Positions 16,288 to 24,936 are shown, counted from the stretch's first letter. The stretch is 64,000 nucleotides of DNA from JAJXWB01 sp046349215 (GCA_046349215.1 JAXMCV010000001.1:930001-994000); one strand, 5' to 3'. Numbers and translations: made by a program. The notes: generated by a model not told the origin, from the letters alone.

Positions 16288-17943
16288 TCAGTGGTCGCCG
16301 CCGACGATGCGCGGCAGCGTCTCGAACTGATGGAACGGAGGCGGCGAAGGCAGCGTCCATTCCAGCGTCGTCGCGCCGACGCCCCACGGATTGTCGCCGG
16401 CCAGGCGCTTCTTCGAGAAGGCTTCGAGCACGACGAAGAAGAAGCACAGCAGGCTGACGCCGGCGATGTAGGTGCCGTAGGACGACAGGTGGTTCCACTG
16501 GATGTAGGCGTCCGGATAGTCGATGTAGCGACGCGGCATGCCCGCAAGGCCGAGGAAGTGCTGCGGGAAGAACGTCAGGTTGACGCCGATGAACAGCAGC
16601 CAGAAGTGCGTGTTGGCGAGCCGCTCGTTGTACATGTAGCCGCTGATCTTCGGGAACCAGTAGTAGAAGCCCGCGAAGACGCCGAACACCGCGCCGAGCG
16701 ACATCGTGTAGTGGAAGTGCGCGACGACATAGTAGGTCTCGTGCAGCGCGCGGTCGATGCCGGCGTTGGCGAGAACGACGCCGGTCACGCCGCCCACGGT
16801 AAACACGAAGATGAAGCCGATCGCCCAGATCATCGGCGTGCGGAACGAGATCGAGCCGCCCCACATGGTCGCGATCCACGAGAAGATCTTCACGCCCGTC
16901 GGCACCGCGATCACCATGGTGGCGAACACGAAGTAGCGCTGCGTGTTGAGCGACAGGCCGACCGTGTACATGTGGTGGGCCCACACGATGAAGCCGACAA
17001 AGCCGATCGCGACCATCGCATAGGCCATGCCGAGATAGCCGAAGACCGGCTTCTTCGAGAAGGTCGACACGATGTGGCTGATGATGCCGAAGGCCGGCAG
17101 GATCAGGATGTAGACCTCGGGGTGGCCGAAGAACCAGAACAGGTGCTGGAACAGGATCGGATCGCCGCCGCCGGCCGGATCGAAGAAGGTCGTGCCGAAG
17201 TTGCGGTCCGTCAGCAGCATGGTGATGGCGCCGGCGAGCACGGGCAGCGACAGCACGAGCAGGAAGGCGGTCACGAGCACCGACCAGGCAAACAGCGGCA
17301 TCTTGTGCAGCGTCATGCCAGGCGCGCGCATGTTGAAGATCGTGGTGATGAAGTTTATCGCGCCGAGCAGCGACGACACGCCGGCGATGTGCAGCGCCAG
17401 GATGATGAAGTCCATCGCCGGGCCCGGGTGGCCGGTGTTGGACGAGAGCGGCGGATAGAGAACCCAGCCGCCGCCGAAGCCCTGCATGCCGGGGGCGCCC
17501 TCGAAGAACATGGACATCACCAGCAGCGTGAACGACGCCGGCAACAGCCAGAACGAGATGTTGTTCATGCGCGGGAAGGCCATGTCCGGCGCGCCGATCA
17601 TGAGCGGGACGAACCAGTTGCCGAAGCCGCCGATCAGCGCGGGCATGACCATGAAGAAGATCATGATGACGCCGTGCGCCGTGATGAACACGTTATAGAG
17701 GTTCTTGGCCGCGTCGATCGAGTTGTCGTGGTGCAGGATCTGGGAAATCCACGGGAAGATCTGGATGCCCGGATTGGCGAGTTCCAGACGCATGCACAGC
17801 GACAGGATGAAGCCGATCGTGCCCGCGATGACTGCGAACCAGAGGTAGAGCGTGCCGATGTCCTTGTGGTTCGTCGAGAACAGGTAGCGCTTCAGGCCCG
17901 TCGGATGGTCGTGGGCGTGATCGTGAGTGGTGTCGGTGGCCAT
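16288..17943 (-). CDS. ctaD: Cytochrome c oxidase subunit I (aa3 type)
   Basis: The catalytic heme-copper subunit, 551 residues and twelve helices. It carries the CuB and cross-linked His-Tyr region WFFGHPEVYILILP, the paired histidines in IVWAHHMYTVG, NTHFWLLFIGVN, and the heme ligands in VVAHFHYTMSLG and the early FITAHGVIMIFF. The D-channel pattern FGNWFVPLMIGAPDMAFPRMNN (recognised by FGNWFVPLMIG) is present, so this is a type A proton-pumping oxidase. It follows ctaC by 40 bases. Confidence 0.98.
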   Translation of the reverse strand: MATDTTHDHAHDHPTGLKRYLFSTNHKDIGTLYLWFAVIAGTIGFILSLCMRLELANPGIQIFPWISQILHHDNSIDAAKNLYNVFITAHGVIMIFFMVMPALIGGFGNWFVPLMIGAPDMAFPRMNNISFWLLPASFTLLVMSMFFEGAPGMQGFGGGWVLYPPLSSNTGHPGPAMDFIILALHIAGVSSLLGAINFITTIFNMRAPGMTLHKMPLFAWSVLVTAFLLVLSLPVLAGAITMLLTDRNFGTTFFDPAGGGDPILFQHLFWFFGHPEVYILILPAFGIISHIVSTFSKKPVFGYLGMAYAMVAIGFVGFIVWAHHMYTVGLSLNTQRYFVFATMVIAVPTGVKIFSWIATMWGGSISFRTPMIWAIGFIFVFTVGGVTGVVLANAGIDRALHETYYVVAHFHYTMSLGAVFGVFAGFYYWFPKISGYMYNERLANTHFWLLFIGVNLTFFPQHFLGLAGMPRRYIDYPDAYIQWNHLSSYGTYIAGVSLLCFFFVVLEAFSKKRLAGDNPWGVGATTLEWTLPSPPPFHQFETLPRIVGGDH

Positions 17944-17983
17944 CAGGGGTATTTCCTCGAAACGAATTCGGGTCGTGTCTGGA

Positions 17984-18865
17984 TCAGCGCTGCGCGTTGG
18001 CGATGCGCACCGGGCTCTCGCCGGCTGCGAACTTCTTCTTCGACGCGGCGAGCCACTCGGCGTACTTCTGCTCGCTGACGACGCGGAAGGCGATCGGCAT
18101 GTAAGCGTGGTCCTTGCCGCAGATCTTGGAGCACTGGCCGTAGTAGATGCCTTCGCGCTCGGCCTTGAACCACGTTTCGTTCAGGCGGCCCGGCACGGCG
18201 TCGATGCGGATGCCGAAGGACTGGATCACGAAGGAATGGATGACGTCGGCGGCGGTGACCTGCAGGCGCACGACCTTGCCAACCGGCACGACGGCCTCGT
18301 TGTCGACCGCCAGCAGGCGCAGGTCGCCGGGCTTCATGTCCTTCTCGTCCTTGAGAAGGGAATCGAAGCCGAAGCCGCCGCCCTGATCCTTCGGATATTC
18401 GTAGGACCAGTACCATTGCTTGCCGGTCACCTTAACCGTGACGTCGCCCTTGGGCAGAACGAGCTGGTGGGTCAGCAGACGGAACGAGGGGACGGCGATC
18501 ACGACGAGGATCAGCACGGGCACGATCGTCCAGGCCACTTCGAGCAGGGCGTGGTGCGTCGTGCGGGAGGGGACCGGATTGGCCTTCTCGTTGAAGCGCC
18601 ACATCACGTAGATGAGCAGCGCCAGCACGAACAGGCTGATGACCGTGATGATCGGCAGCAGGATGGAATTATGGAAGAAATCCATCTCGTGGGCGATCGG
18701 CGATTCGCCCTGGATCATGCTCATCTGGCCGGGGCTGGCGTGACCGAAGGCGTCCGCAGCCAGAGCCGCGCCGGACACCGTCATCATCGAAAGGGCGGCG
18801 CTCGCGAGGCCTGCTCCCCTGCAGGCTGTCCTGGCGGCCTTCGCTATGCCTGAGAAACCGATCAT
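17984..18865 (-). CDS. ctaC: Cytochrome c oxidase subunit II
   Basis: Carries the CuA centre that accepts electrons from cytochrome c. 293 residues: a signal peptide (about 1-36, ending ALAADAFG), two transmembrane helices (about 68-90 and 112-133), then a cupredoxin domain with GKQWYWSYEYP, VIHSFVIQSFGIR and the CuA loop GQCSKICGKDHAYMP, which holds both cysteines, the histidine and the methionine. The ATG at 18865 was chosen for the signal peptide; an in-frame start at 18952 would add 29 residues. It is the first gene of the oxidase operon and is divergent from the IalB-like gene. Confidence 0.96.
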   Translation of the reverse strand: MIGFSGIAKAARTACRGAGLASAALSMMTVSGAALAADAFGHASPGQMSMIQGESPIAHEMDFFHNSILLPIITVISLFVLALLIYVMWRFNEKANPVPSRTTHHALLEVAWTIVPVLILVVIAVPSFRLLTHQLVLPKGDVTVKVTGKQWYWSYEYPKDQGGGFGFDSLLKDEKDMKPGDLRLLAVDNEAVVPVGKVVRLQVTAADVIHSFVIQSFGIRIDAVPGRLNETWFKAEREGIYYGQCSKICGKDHAYMPIAFRVVSEQKYAEWLAASKKKFAAGESPVRIANAQR

Positions 18866-19206
18866 CGCCCTGTCCGCTCCCGTTCGAAACCCGTCATTCG
18901 CGCGCCGCGAACCGTGAGAAACATCGTTCGCCGCGCGGCCGGGATTCGCCAATTTGCCTGAAAATTCAGGCGCGGCCTCCCGGCAGTGGATCAGTTAAAA
19001 TCACAATCGTCTTTGGAGCGCAACACGAGGCGGCCATTTCCGGGATGCGACGAAATGACCACTTTCCTCCTGCGACTTGACAGGCGGGGGGCGTTTGGCG
19101 CCAGCCTCCCGCGATGTTGCGGCGTCCGGCCTGCAGAATCGCGCCGGCGAGCGGCGCGATGCGCGTTTGTGACCGTCGTTCAAACCGAACCGAGGCGGAA
19201 TTTGTG
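18866..19206. promoter_or_regulatory. Divergent control region between ctaC and the IalB-like gene
   Basis: 341 bases without a gene. It must hold promoters for the oxidase operon (minus) and the IalB-like gene (plus). A 16-base dyad GCCTGAA-AA-TTCAGGC lies at 18956-18971. On the minus strand TTGCGC followed 17-18 bases later by TTTTAAC (about 18995-19023) is a weak promoter candidate. On the plus strand TTGACA at 19077-19082 has no convincing -10 element. Confidence 0.45.
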
Positions 19207-19761
19207 ATGACGAATCTCGCGGTTATTGCACGCGCGGCCGCACTCTGCGGGCTGGCGGCGATATTGGTCGCAGGCGGTCCGGCAGGCCGCGCGGCGGCGG
19301 CCGATTCAGCGGGCCAGCAGGATTCCGGCGGCCTCGGACAACTCAAGGGCAAATTCGGCGACTGGGAATTGCGATGCGAGACCCCGGCCGGGGCGCCCAA
19401 GGAGCAATGCGCGCTACTGCAGTCGCTGGCGGCCGAAGACCGTCCCAACGTCAATCTGATGGTCATCACCCTCAAGACCGCCGACAAGAAAAACCGTCTG
19501 CTGCGGGTCAACGCGCCGCTGGGCGTGCTCCTGCCGAATGGACTCGGCCTTCAGATCGACCAGACCGACATCGGGCGGGCGGGTTTCGTGCGCTGCCTGC
19601 CGACGGGCTGCGTCGCCGAGGTCATCATGGACGACAAGCTCCTGGACCAGATGCGCACCGGCAAGATGGCCACGTTCATCATCTACCAGACGCCCGAGGA
19701 GGGCATCGGCATCCCGATGTCGTTGACCGGCTTCGGCCAGGGCTTCGACGCCCTGCCCTGA
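19207..19761 (+). CDS. IalB-family (invasion associated locus B) periplasmic protein
   Basis: A 184-residue exported protein: signal peptide (about 1-36, hydrophobic LCGLAAILVAGG, cleavage after GRAAAA) and an IalB-type beta domain with FGDWELRCE, QCALLQ, LPNGLGLQID, RCLPTGCVAEV and PMSLTGFGQGFDAL. The domain is widespread in non-pathogenic rhizobia and methylotrophs, where its role is unknown; the name comes from Bartonella. The cysteine pairs should form disulfides. The ATG at 19207 gives the signal peptide directly. Confidence 0.85.
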   Translation: MTNLAVIARAAALCGLAAILVAGGPAGRAAAADSAGQQDSGGLGQLKGKFGDWELRCETPAGAPKEQCALLQSLAAEDRPNVNLMVITLKTADKKNRLLRVNAPLGVLLPNGLGLQIDQTDIGRAGFVRCLPTGCVAEVIMDDKLLDQMRTGKMATFIIYQTPEEGIGIPMSLTGFGQGFDALP

Positions 19762-19823
19762 GCGGCCGGGTGGCGAGGTCCGGACAAAGCGGCTATAGAG
19801 CAGCGCTCCCTGGGAGAGGTGGA

Positions 19824-20456
19824 ATGAGCGTCAAGAGTATCGCGCGTCGCGCCGCCGGCGCAGTTCTGGTCATATGCGGACCGCTGGCGTTGGCTGGCTG
19901 CGGCGGCCAGGCAGGTTCAGTGGCGGGCAGCGATCCCGATCCGACCTCGACGAAGCTCGGCAATCTCCTCGCCTTCAATTCGACCAAGGCGCCGCCAAAT
20001 CCCAATGGCGGTCCGCGCGAGACCATTGATTGCCCGGTCGTCCAGGTCGAACCCGGGCATTCTTCGGTCCGCGTCGGCGGAGAATCGGCCTCCAGCGTCC
20101 GGTATCAGATCGCGATCGGCGATGTGGCGCGCGACTGCACGCGGCAGGGCAATGACCTCGTGGTGCGGGTCGGCGTCGAGACGCGGACCGTGCTCGGACC
20201 GGCCGGCGCGCCCGGGACCTATACCGCGCCCATGAAGATCTCGATGCGCAAGGTCGCCGGCGAACAGACGCTGTCGTCGAAGACCTACCGCGTCGGCGGC
20301 GCCGTCGGCTCGTCCGGCAATTCCATCAATTCGCTGATTGCCGAGCCCATGTCGGTTCCGTTCACGAGCCAGCACGCCGACGAAGACTACGAAGTGGTCC
20401 TGTCGCTCGGCGAGGGCGGCGGCGAGGAAAAGGCCGCGCGGCGCAAGCGCCGGTAG
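19824..20456 (+). CDS. Exported lipoprotein, conserved hypothetical
   Basis: 210 residues. The N-terminus is a type II signal with lipobox LALAGCGG (cysteine near residue 26), so it should be lipid-anchored. The mature part is beta-rich (VRVGGESASSVRYQIAIGD, RVGVETRTVLGPAG, RKVAGEQTLSSKTYRVGG) and ends in a basic tail AARRKRR. I do not recognise a named family, though similar proteins seem common in Hyphomicrobiales. A clear GGGAGAGG ribosome site precedes the ATG. It follows the IalB-like gene by 62 bases on the same strand and may share its transcript. Confidence 0.7.
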   Translation: MSVKSIARRAAGAVLVICGPLALAGCGGQAGSVAGSDPDPTSTKLGNLLAFNSTKAPPNPNGGPRETIDCPVVQVEPGHSSVRVGGESASSVRYQIAIGDVARDCTRQGNDLVVRVGVETRTVLGPAGAPGTYTAPMKISMRKVAGEQTLSSKTYRVGGAVGSSGNSINSLIAEPMSVPFTSQHADEDYEVVLSLGEGGGEEKAARRKRR

Positions 20457-20462
20457 TCCAGC

Positions 20463-21527
20463 TTAAGCCGCGCCTTCCGCGATTTTCGGCGCGGCGAAGA
20501 TCTGTTCCAGCGCATGGGCGCGGCCCGGTCGGCAGACCACGGCCACGCCGTCCCCTTCCTCCACGCGCACGCCGTCCTGCGGCTGCAGGATCGTCTCGCC
20601 GTTGCGGCGTTCGATCGCGACGACCAGAAACGCGCCGGAGCCGCGCGCCTCGATCTCCGAAATGGCCGCGCCGACGCAACGGCTGCCCTTTTCGGCGGCG
20701 ACAATCTCGATGTCGAGACCCAGATGCTGGAGTTCGGCGGCCAGGCGATCGAGATTGCCGCCCTTCATGCCGGTAATCAGCCCGGACATATCCTTGTAGA
20801 GCAGCAGTTCGGCCATGCGTTCGGCCCCGATGCGGGCCGGCAGGACCACACGGTCGGCGCCAGCCTGCAGCAGCTTGGTCTCGGTCGATGGCAATTCGCC
20901 GCGCGCGATGATGGTCATGCCGGGATTGAGCGCCCGCGCACTGAGGGTGATGAAGACGTTGGCCGCGTCGTCGGGGAGGACGGTGGCGATCGCCCGGGCG
21001 CGGCGGATGCCGGCCAGTTCGAGAATCTGCTCGTCGCGGGCGTCGCCCTGCAGCACCAGATAGGCATTGGCGTGGGCCAGCGCGATCTGGCCGTCCACAT
21101 TGTCGATCACGACAAAGCTGGAGATGCCGGCCTTGAGTTCGCGCGCGAGCATCTGGCCGATGCGGCCGAAGCCGCAGATGATGACGTGGCCCGAAAGCCG
21201 GTCGATGTCTTTCTGCATGCGGCGGATCCCGAAGAACTGGTGGAACTGGCTGGCCGTGATGAGTTGCACGAAGCAGCCCGTGATGAAGACCATATCCATG
21301 CAGCCGGCGACGATCAGGCTCATGGTGATGGCGCGCAGCGCCGGCGTCTCGACCGGCAGGACCTCCCGGTAGCCGACCGAGAAGACCGTGATGACCACCA
21401 TGTAGATCGCGTCGCCGACCGCCCAGCCCTGCAACGTGTAGGCGAGGGTCGCGACCGAACCGATCAGCAGCAGGACAAGGGCGCCGAGCAGCAGGTTGCG
21501 AAGCGGCGAGGCGAGGACGGCAGGCAT
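20463..21527 (-). CDS. Two-helix ion channel with RCK (TrkA-N/TrkA-C) domains
   Basis: A potassium-channel-like protein of 354 residues: helix 1 (about 9-27), a pore loop, helix 2 (about 62-83), then an RCK domain with the Rossmann motif GFGRIGQMLAREL and acidic strand end VVIDNVDGQ, and a C-terminal TrkA-C domain from about residue 265. The filter position reads TVFSVGYREV instead of the usual TVGYGD, with Arg replacing the last filter glycine. Ion selectivity is therefore uncertain. The ATG at 21527 starts just ahead of helix 1; a GTG at 21614 would add 29 residues. It converges with the lipoprotein gene and is divergent from the gcv operon. Confidence 0.85.
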   Translation of the reverse strand: MPAVLASPLRNLLLGALVLLLIGSVATLAYTLQGWAVGDAIYMVVITVFSVGYREVLPVETPALRAITMSLIVAGCMDMVFITGCFVQLITASQFHQFFGIRRMQKDIDRLSGHVIICGFGRIGQMLARELKAGISSFVVIDNVDGQIALAHANAYLVLQGDARDEQILELAGIRRARAIATVLPDDAANVFITLSARALNPGMTIIARGELPSTETKLLQAGADRVVLPARIGAERMAELLLYKDMSGLITGMKGGNLDRLAAELQHLGLDIEIVAAEKGSRCVGAAISEIEARGSGAFLVVAIERRNGETILQPQDGVRVEEGDGVAVVCRPGRAHALEQIFAAPKIAEGAA

Positions 21528-21644
21528 TTCGCCGCATTGTGGCGCTTGCGCCGGGCGTGGCCCTTGATCCAGGTCACTGAGCGCGAAGGACGCCGCCGCC
21601 GCCACGATCTCCACAGGCGCGCGGGAAAACCCGCCCCTGCGCGA

Positions 21645-21672
21645 TTGACTCGGGGCGCCTTCCGGCTACATG
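21645..21672 (+). promoter_or_regulatory. Probable promoter of the glycine riboswitch-gcv operon
   Basis: TTGACT (21645-21650) and TACATG (21667-21672) are spaced by 16 bases, about 20 bases ahead of the first riboswitch stem. The -35 element is good and the -10 element is weak. Position supports it more than sequence does. Confidence 0.45.
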
Positions 21673-21693
21673 TCGGGGCGTCAGTCCAAATCT

Positions 21694-21880
21694 TTCGCGG
21701 AAGAGACCGGCGAGATTCGCCGGCGCCGAAGGCGCAACCGCCCCGGAAACGCTCAGGCAAAAGGACCGCGAAAGGATGACGCTCTGGAAAGCGGCGCAGG
21801 CCATGCCTGGCGCCCACCGACGGGGGTAACCCGGGCTTCGCGCTCCGGGGAAATCTCTCAGGTCACGGGACAGAGGGGGC
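21694..21880 (+). ncRNA. Tandem glycine riboswitch upstream of gcvT
   Basis: Two glycine aptamers joined by a short linker. Aptamer 1 is closed by TTCGCGG (21694-21700) with CCGCGAA (21766-21772) and contains the conserved GCCGAAGG and GGAAACGCTCAGGCAAAAGGACCG segments. Aptamer 2 starts with GCTCTGGAAAG, has CACCGACGGGGGTAACCCG and ATCTCTCAGGTCACGGGACAGAG, and is closed by CTCTG with CAGAG. This is the known gcvT riboswitch layout that turns on glycine cleavage genes when glycine is high. The expression platform before the GTG at 21935 is not obvious; a T5 run at 21891-21895 follows a GC-rich stretch. Confidence 0.95.
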
Positions 21881-21934
21881 GCCGCGGGCCTTTTTGGGTC
21901 CTGCGGTCGCTTGTCTCGATTCCGGAGTCGTCGC

Positions 21935-23056
21935 GTGACGGATGCGCCCACGGAGAAACTCGAACTGACGCCGCTGCACGCGCTGCATCTGCGGCTCGGC
22001 GCGCGCATGGCCGGCTTCGCCGGCTACGACATGCCGATCCAGTACCCGACGGGCGTCCTCACCGAACACCTGCACACGCGCGAGAAATGCGGCCTGTTCG
22101 ACGTGTCGCACATGGGCCAGGCGATCCTCGAAGGACCGAATGCGGCTGCAAGGCTCGAAACGCTGGTCCCCGGCGACATCGTAGGGCTGGCGGCGGGCCG
22201 CACGCGCTACACGCAATTCCTGGCCGACGACGGCGGCATTCTCGACGACCTGATGGTGACGCGCCTGCCGGGCGAGCCCGAACGTCTGTTCATCGTCTGC
22301 AACGCGGCGATGAAGGCCCAGGACTTCGCGCTGATGCGCGCGAAACTGCCCGACCTGACGCTCGACATTCTCGAAGACAAGGCTCTCGTCGCCGTGCAGG
22401 GGCCGAAGGCGGTCGAGGTCGTCGAGGGCCTGATCCCCGGCGTTCAAAATCTCGTCTTCATGCAGGGTCGCGAATTCGAATGGCGCGATTCGCCCGTCTT
22501 CGTGACGCGCTCCGGCTACACCGGCGAGGACGGCTACGAAATCTCGCTGCCCGCCTCGCAGGCGGAAAGCTTCTGCGAGCGGCTGCTGTCGCATCCCGAT
22601 TGCAAGCCGATCGGGCTCGGCGCGCGCGATTCGCTGCGGCTGGAGGCCGGTCTGTGCCTCTACGGCCACGACATCGACACGACGACCGATCCGATCGAGG
22701 CGGCGCTCGCCTGGTCGATCGGCAAGCGGCGACGCGAGAACGGCGGCTTTCCGGGCGCTGCGCGCATCCAGAAGGCGCTGAAAGACGGGCCGGCGCGCCA
22801 GCGCATCGGCCTCGTGCTCGACGGCAAGCAGCCGGCGCGCGAAGGCGCGGAAATTGCTACGCCCGACGGCAAGGTCGTTGGCAAGATCACATCCGGCGGG
22901 CCGGCGCCCAGCCTCGGCAAGCCGGTCGCGATGGGCTACGTGGCGCGCGAATTCGCCGCGCCCGGCACGGAACTCGCCGCGCTGGTGCGCGGCAAGGCGC
23001 TGCCGGGACGCGTCACGAAGACGCCGTTCGTTCCGAACAATTATTTCAAGGGTTGA
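21935..23056 (+). CDS. gcvT: Glycine cleavage system T protein (aminomethyltransferase)
   Basis: Transfers the methylene group from the aminomethyl-lipoyl H protein to tetrahydrofolate, releasing ammonia. 373 residues with the GCV_T fold: LTPLHALHLRLGARMAGF at the start, GLFDVSHMGQ, TQFLADDGGILDDL, SGYTGEDGYEI, GLGARDSLRLEAGLCLYGHD and a C-terminal barrel with GYVARE. The GTG at 21935 was chosen because it has GGAG about nine bases upstream and fits family starts; a TTG at 21911 is an alternative. It is controlled by the upstream glycine riboswitch and is first in gcvT-H-PA-PB. Confidence 0.96.
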   Translation: MTDAPTEKLELTPLHALHLRLGARMAGFAGYDMPIQYPTGVLTEHLHTREKCGLFDVSHMGQAILEGPNAAARLETLVPGDIVGLAAGRTRYTQFLADDGGILDDLMVTRLPGEPERLFIVCNAAMKAQDFALMRAKLPDLTLDILEDKALVAVQGPKAVEVVEGLIPGVQNLVFMQGREFEWRDSPVFVTRSGYTGEDGYEISLPASQAESFCERLLSHPDCKPIGLGARDSLRLEAGLCLYGHDIDTTTDPIEAALAWSIGKRRRENGGFPGAARIQKALKDGPARQRIGLVLDGKQPAREGAEIATPDGKVVGKITSGGPAPSLGKPVAMGYVAREFAAPGTELAALVRGKALPGRVTKTPFVPNNYFKG

Positions 23057-23069
23057 GAGGGGAGTTCCG

Positions 23070-23447
23070 ATGGCTGCGATCCGCTACACCAAGGACCACG
23101 AATACATTCTCGTCGACGGCGATATCGGCGTTGTCGGCATTTCCGACCATGCGCAATCGCAGCTCGGCGACGTCGTCTTCGTCGAACTTCCCGATGTCGG
23201 CAAGAAGCTGACGGCGGGCGGCGAGGCGGCCGTCGTCGAGAGCGTGAAGGCTGCGAGCGAGGTCTATGCGCCCGTCGCCGGCGAAGTCGTCGAGGTCAAC
23301 AAGGCGCTGGAAGACACGCCCGCCACCGTCAACGAGGATCCGCTCGGCGCCGGCTGGTTCCTGAAGATCAGGATCGCCGACAAGAGCGCACTCGACGGAT
23401 TGATGGACGAGGCGGCGTATCAGGCTTTCCTGAAGACGCTGGACTGA
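23070..23447 (+). CDS. gcvH: Glycine cleavage system H protein
   Basis: The lipoyl carrier that shuttles the aminomethyl group between P, T and L proteins. 125 residues, normal length. The lipoylated lysine lies in VVESVKAASE near residue 59. The fold is marked by YTKDHEYILVDG, GISDHAQSQLGDVVFVELP and NEDPLGAGWFLKI. A strong GAGAGGGGAG site precedes the ATG, 13 bases after gcvT. It is followed by a nested palindromic repeat before gcvPA. Confidence 0.98.
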   Translation: MAAIRYTKDHEYILVDGDIGVVGISDHAQSQLGDVVFVELPDVGKKLTAGGEAAVVESVKAASEVYAPVAGEVVEVNKALEDTPATVNEDPLGAGWFLKIRIADKSALDGLMDEAAYQAFLKTLD

Positions 23448-23452
23448 GGCAA

Positions 23453-23580
23453 AGCCCCCTCCCCGGCCCTCCCCCGCGCAAGCGCGGGAGAGGGAGCGCC
23501 CCGCCTGATTGCATTCAAATTAGCCCCGACCGGTTGCCGTCCCCTCTCCCGCGGAGCGGGGGAGGGACAGGGAGGGGGCC
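23453..23580. repeat. Nested palindromic intergenic element between gcvH and gcvPA
   Basis: Outer arms GCCCCCTCCC (23454-23463) and GGGAGGGGGC (23570-23579) flank two local stems, CTCCC-CGCGCAAGCGCG-GGAG and CTCTCCCGCGGAGCGGGGGAG. This is the look of dispersed REP-type elements of alphaproteobacteria. Inside an operon it may form an mRNA hairpin that alters the gcvH/gcvPA ratio (inference). Confidence 0.7.
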
Positions 23581-23598
23581 AAAGGTCACGAGAAAGCC

Positions 23599-24936
23599 AT
23601 GCGCTACCTACCGCACACGCCCCAGGACAGAGAGGACATGCTGGCGAAGATCGGCGTCGGCTCGATCGACGACCTGTTCTCCGACATTCCGAAGGACAAG
23701 CAACTCGCAGGACCGCTCGACCTGCCGCGCCGCAAGGGCGAACTCGAGGTCGAACGAATCCTCTCGCGCATGGCGGGCCGCAACGTGTCCGCCTCGAGCG
23801 TTCCGTTCTTCGTCGGCGCCGGCGCCTACAAGCATCACGTTCCTGCTTCCGTCGACCATCTGATCCAGCGCTCGGAATTCCTGACGAGCTACACGCCCTA
23901 CCAGCCGGAGATCGCGCAGGGCACGCTGCAATATCTCTTCGAATTCCAGACGCAGGTGGCGCGCCTGACAGCGATGGATGTCGCGAACGCCTCCATGTAC
24001 GACGGCTCGACCGGCTGCGGCGAAGCGGTGCTGATGGCGCATCGCGCGACGCGCCGGCGCAAGGCGATCCTGTCGGGCGGCCTGCATCCCCATTACGGCG
24101 AAGTCGTGCGCACGATTTCCGACATGGCCGGCGACGCCGTCGTCACCATGCCGGCCGACGTGCAGGCCAGCGAGGACATCGCGTCGAAGATCGACAAGGA
24201 AACGTCCTGCGTCGTGGTGCAATCGCCCGACGTCTTCGGCAATTTGCGCGACCTGACGCCGATCGCCGAGGCCTGCCACGCCAACGGCGCGCTGCTGATC
24301 GCCGTCTTCACGGAAGCCGTGTCGCTCGGGCTGGTAAAGGCGCCGGGCGAGATGGGCGCCGACATCGTCGTCGGCGAGGGCCAGTCGATCGGCAATGCGC
24401 TGAATTTCGGCGGGCCCTATGTCGGCCTGTTCGCGACGCGCGAGAAGTACATCCGGCAGATGCCGGGGCGCCTGTGCGGCGAGACCGTCGACGCCAACGG
24501 CAAGCGCGGTTTCGTGCTGACGCTGTCGACGCGCGAGCAGCACATCCGCCGCGAGAAGGCGACGTCGAACATCTGCACCAATTCGGGCCTCTGTGCGCTC
24601 GCCTTCTCGATGCACATGACGCTGCTCGGCGGCGTCGGCCTGCAGAGGCTGGCGCGCGTCAATCACGCCAACGCCGTCAAGCTGGCCGACCTTCTCGCCG
24701 GCGCCGGCGTCGAGGTTCTGAACCGGACATTCTTCAACGAATTCACCATTCGCGTGAAGGGCGACGCGGCCAGCGTGGTCGAGACAATGGCGGCGCGCGG
24801 CGTACTGGCCGGCGTGCCTGTCTCGCGCCTCCTGCCGAAGGCTGGCCTCGACGACCTCATGATCGTCGCCAATACGGAAGTGAACAGTGACGAGGACCGC
24901 GCGGCCTTCGTCGCGGCGCTCAAGGGAGCCCACTGA
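23599..24936 (+). CDS. gcvPA: Glycine dehydrogenase (decarboxylating) subunit 1
   Basis: The N-terminal half of the P protein that decarboxylates glycine with PLP, here a separate 445-residue subunit. Marks are MRYLPHTPQDREDML at the start, FFVGAGAYKHHVPAS, YTPYQPEIAQGTLQ, NASMYDGSTGCGEA, FGGPYVGLFATREKYIRQMP and TSNICTNSGLCALA. It works as a complex with GcvPB, whose ATG overlaps its stop by one base (TGATG), assuring linked translation. The split P protein is usual in some alphaproteobacteria and Gram-positives. Confidence 0.97.
   Translation: MRYLPHTPQDREDMLAKIGVGSIDDLFSDIPKDKQLAGPLDLPRRKGELEVERILSRMAGRNVSASSVPFFVGAGAYKHHVPASVDHLIQRSEFLTSYTPYQPEIAQGTLQYLFEFQTQVARLTAMDVANASMYDGSTGCGEAVLMAHRATRRRKAILSGGLHPHYGEVVRTISDMAGDAVVTMPADVQASEDIASKIDKETSCVVVQSPDVFGNLRDLTPIAEACHANGALLIAVFTEAVSLGLVKAPGEMGADIVVGEGQSIGNALNFGGPYVGLFATREKYIRQMPGRLCGETVDANGKRGFVLTLSTREQHIRREKATSNICTNSGLCALAFSMHMTLLGGVGLQRLARVNHANAVKLADLLAGAGVEVLNRTFFNEFTIRVKGDAASVVETMAARGVLAGVPVSRLLPKAGLDDLMIVANTEVNSDEDRAAFVAALKGAH

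Noticed and set aside
19077..19100. TTGACA at 19077-19082 as promoter of the IalB-like gene
   Set aside because: No acceptable -10 element lies 16-18 bases downstream; only the -35 box matches.
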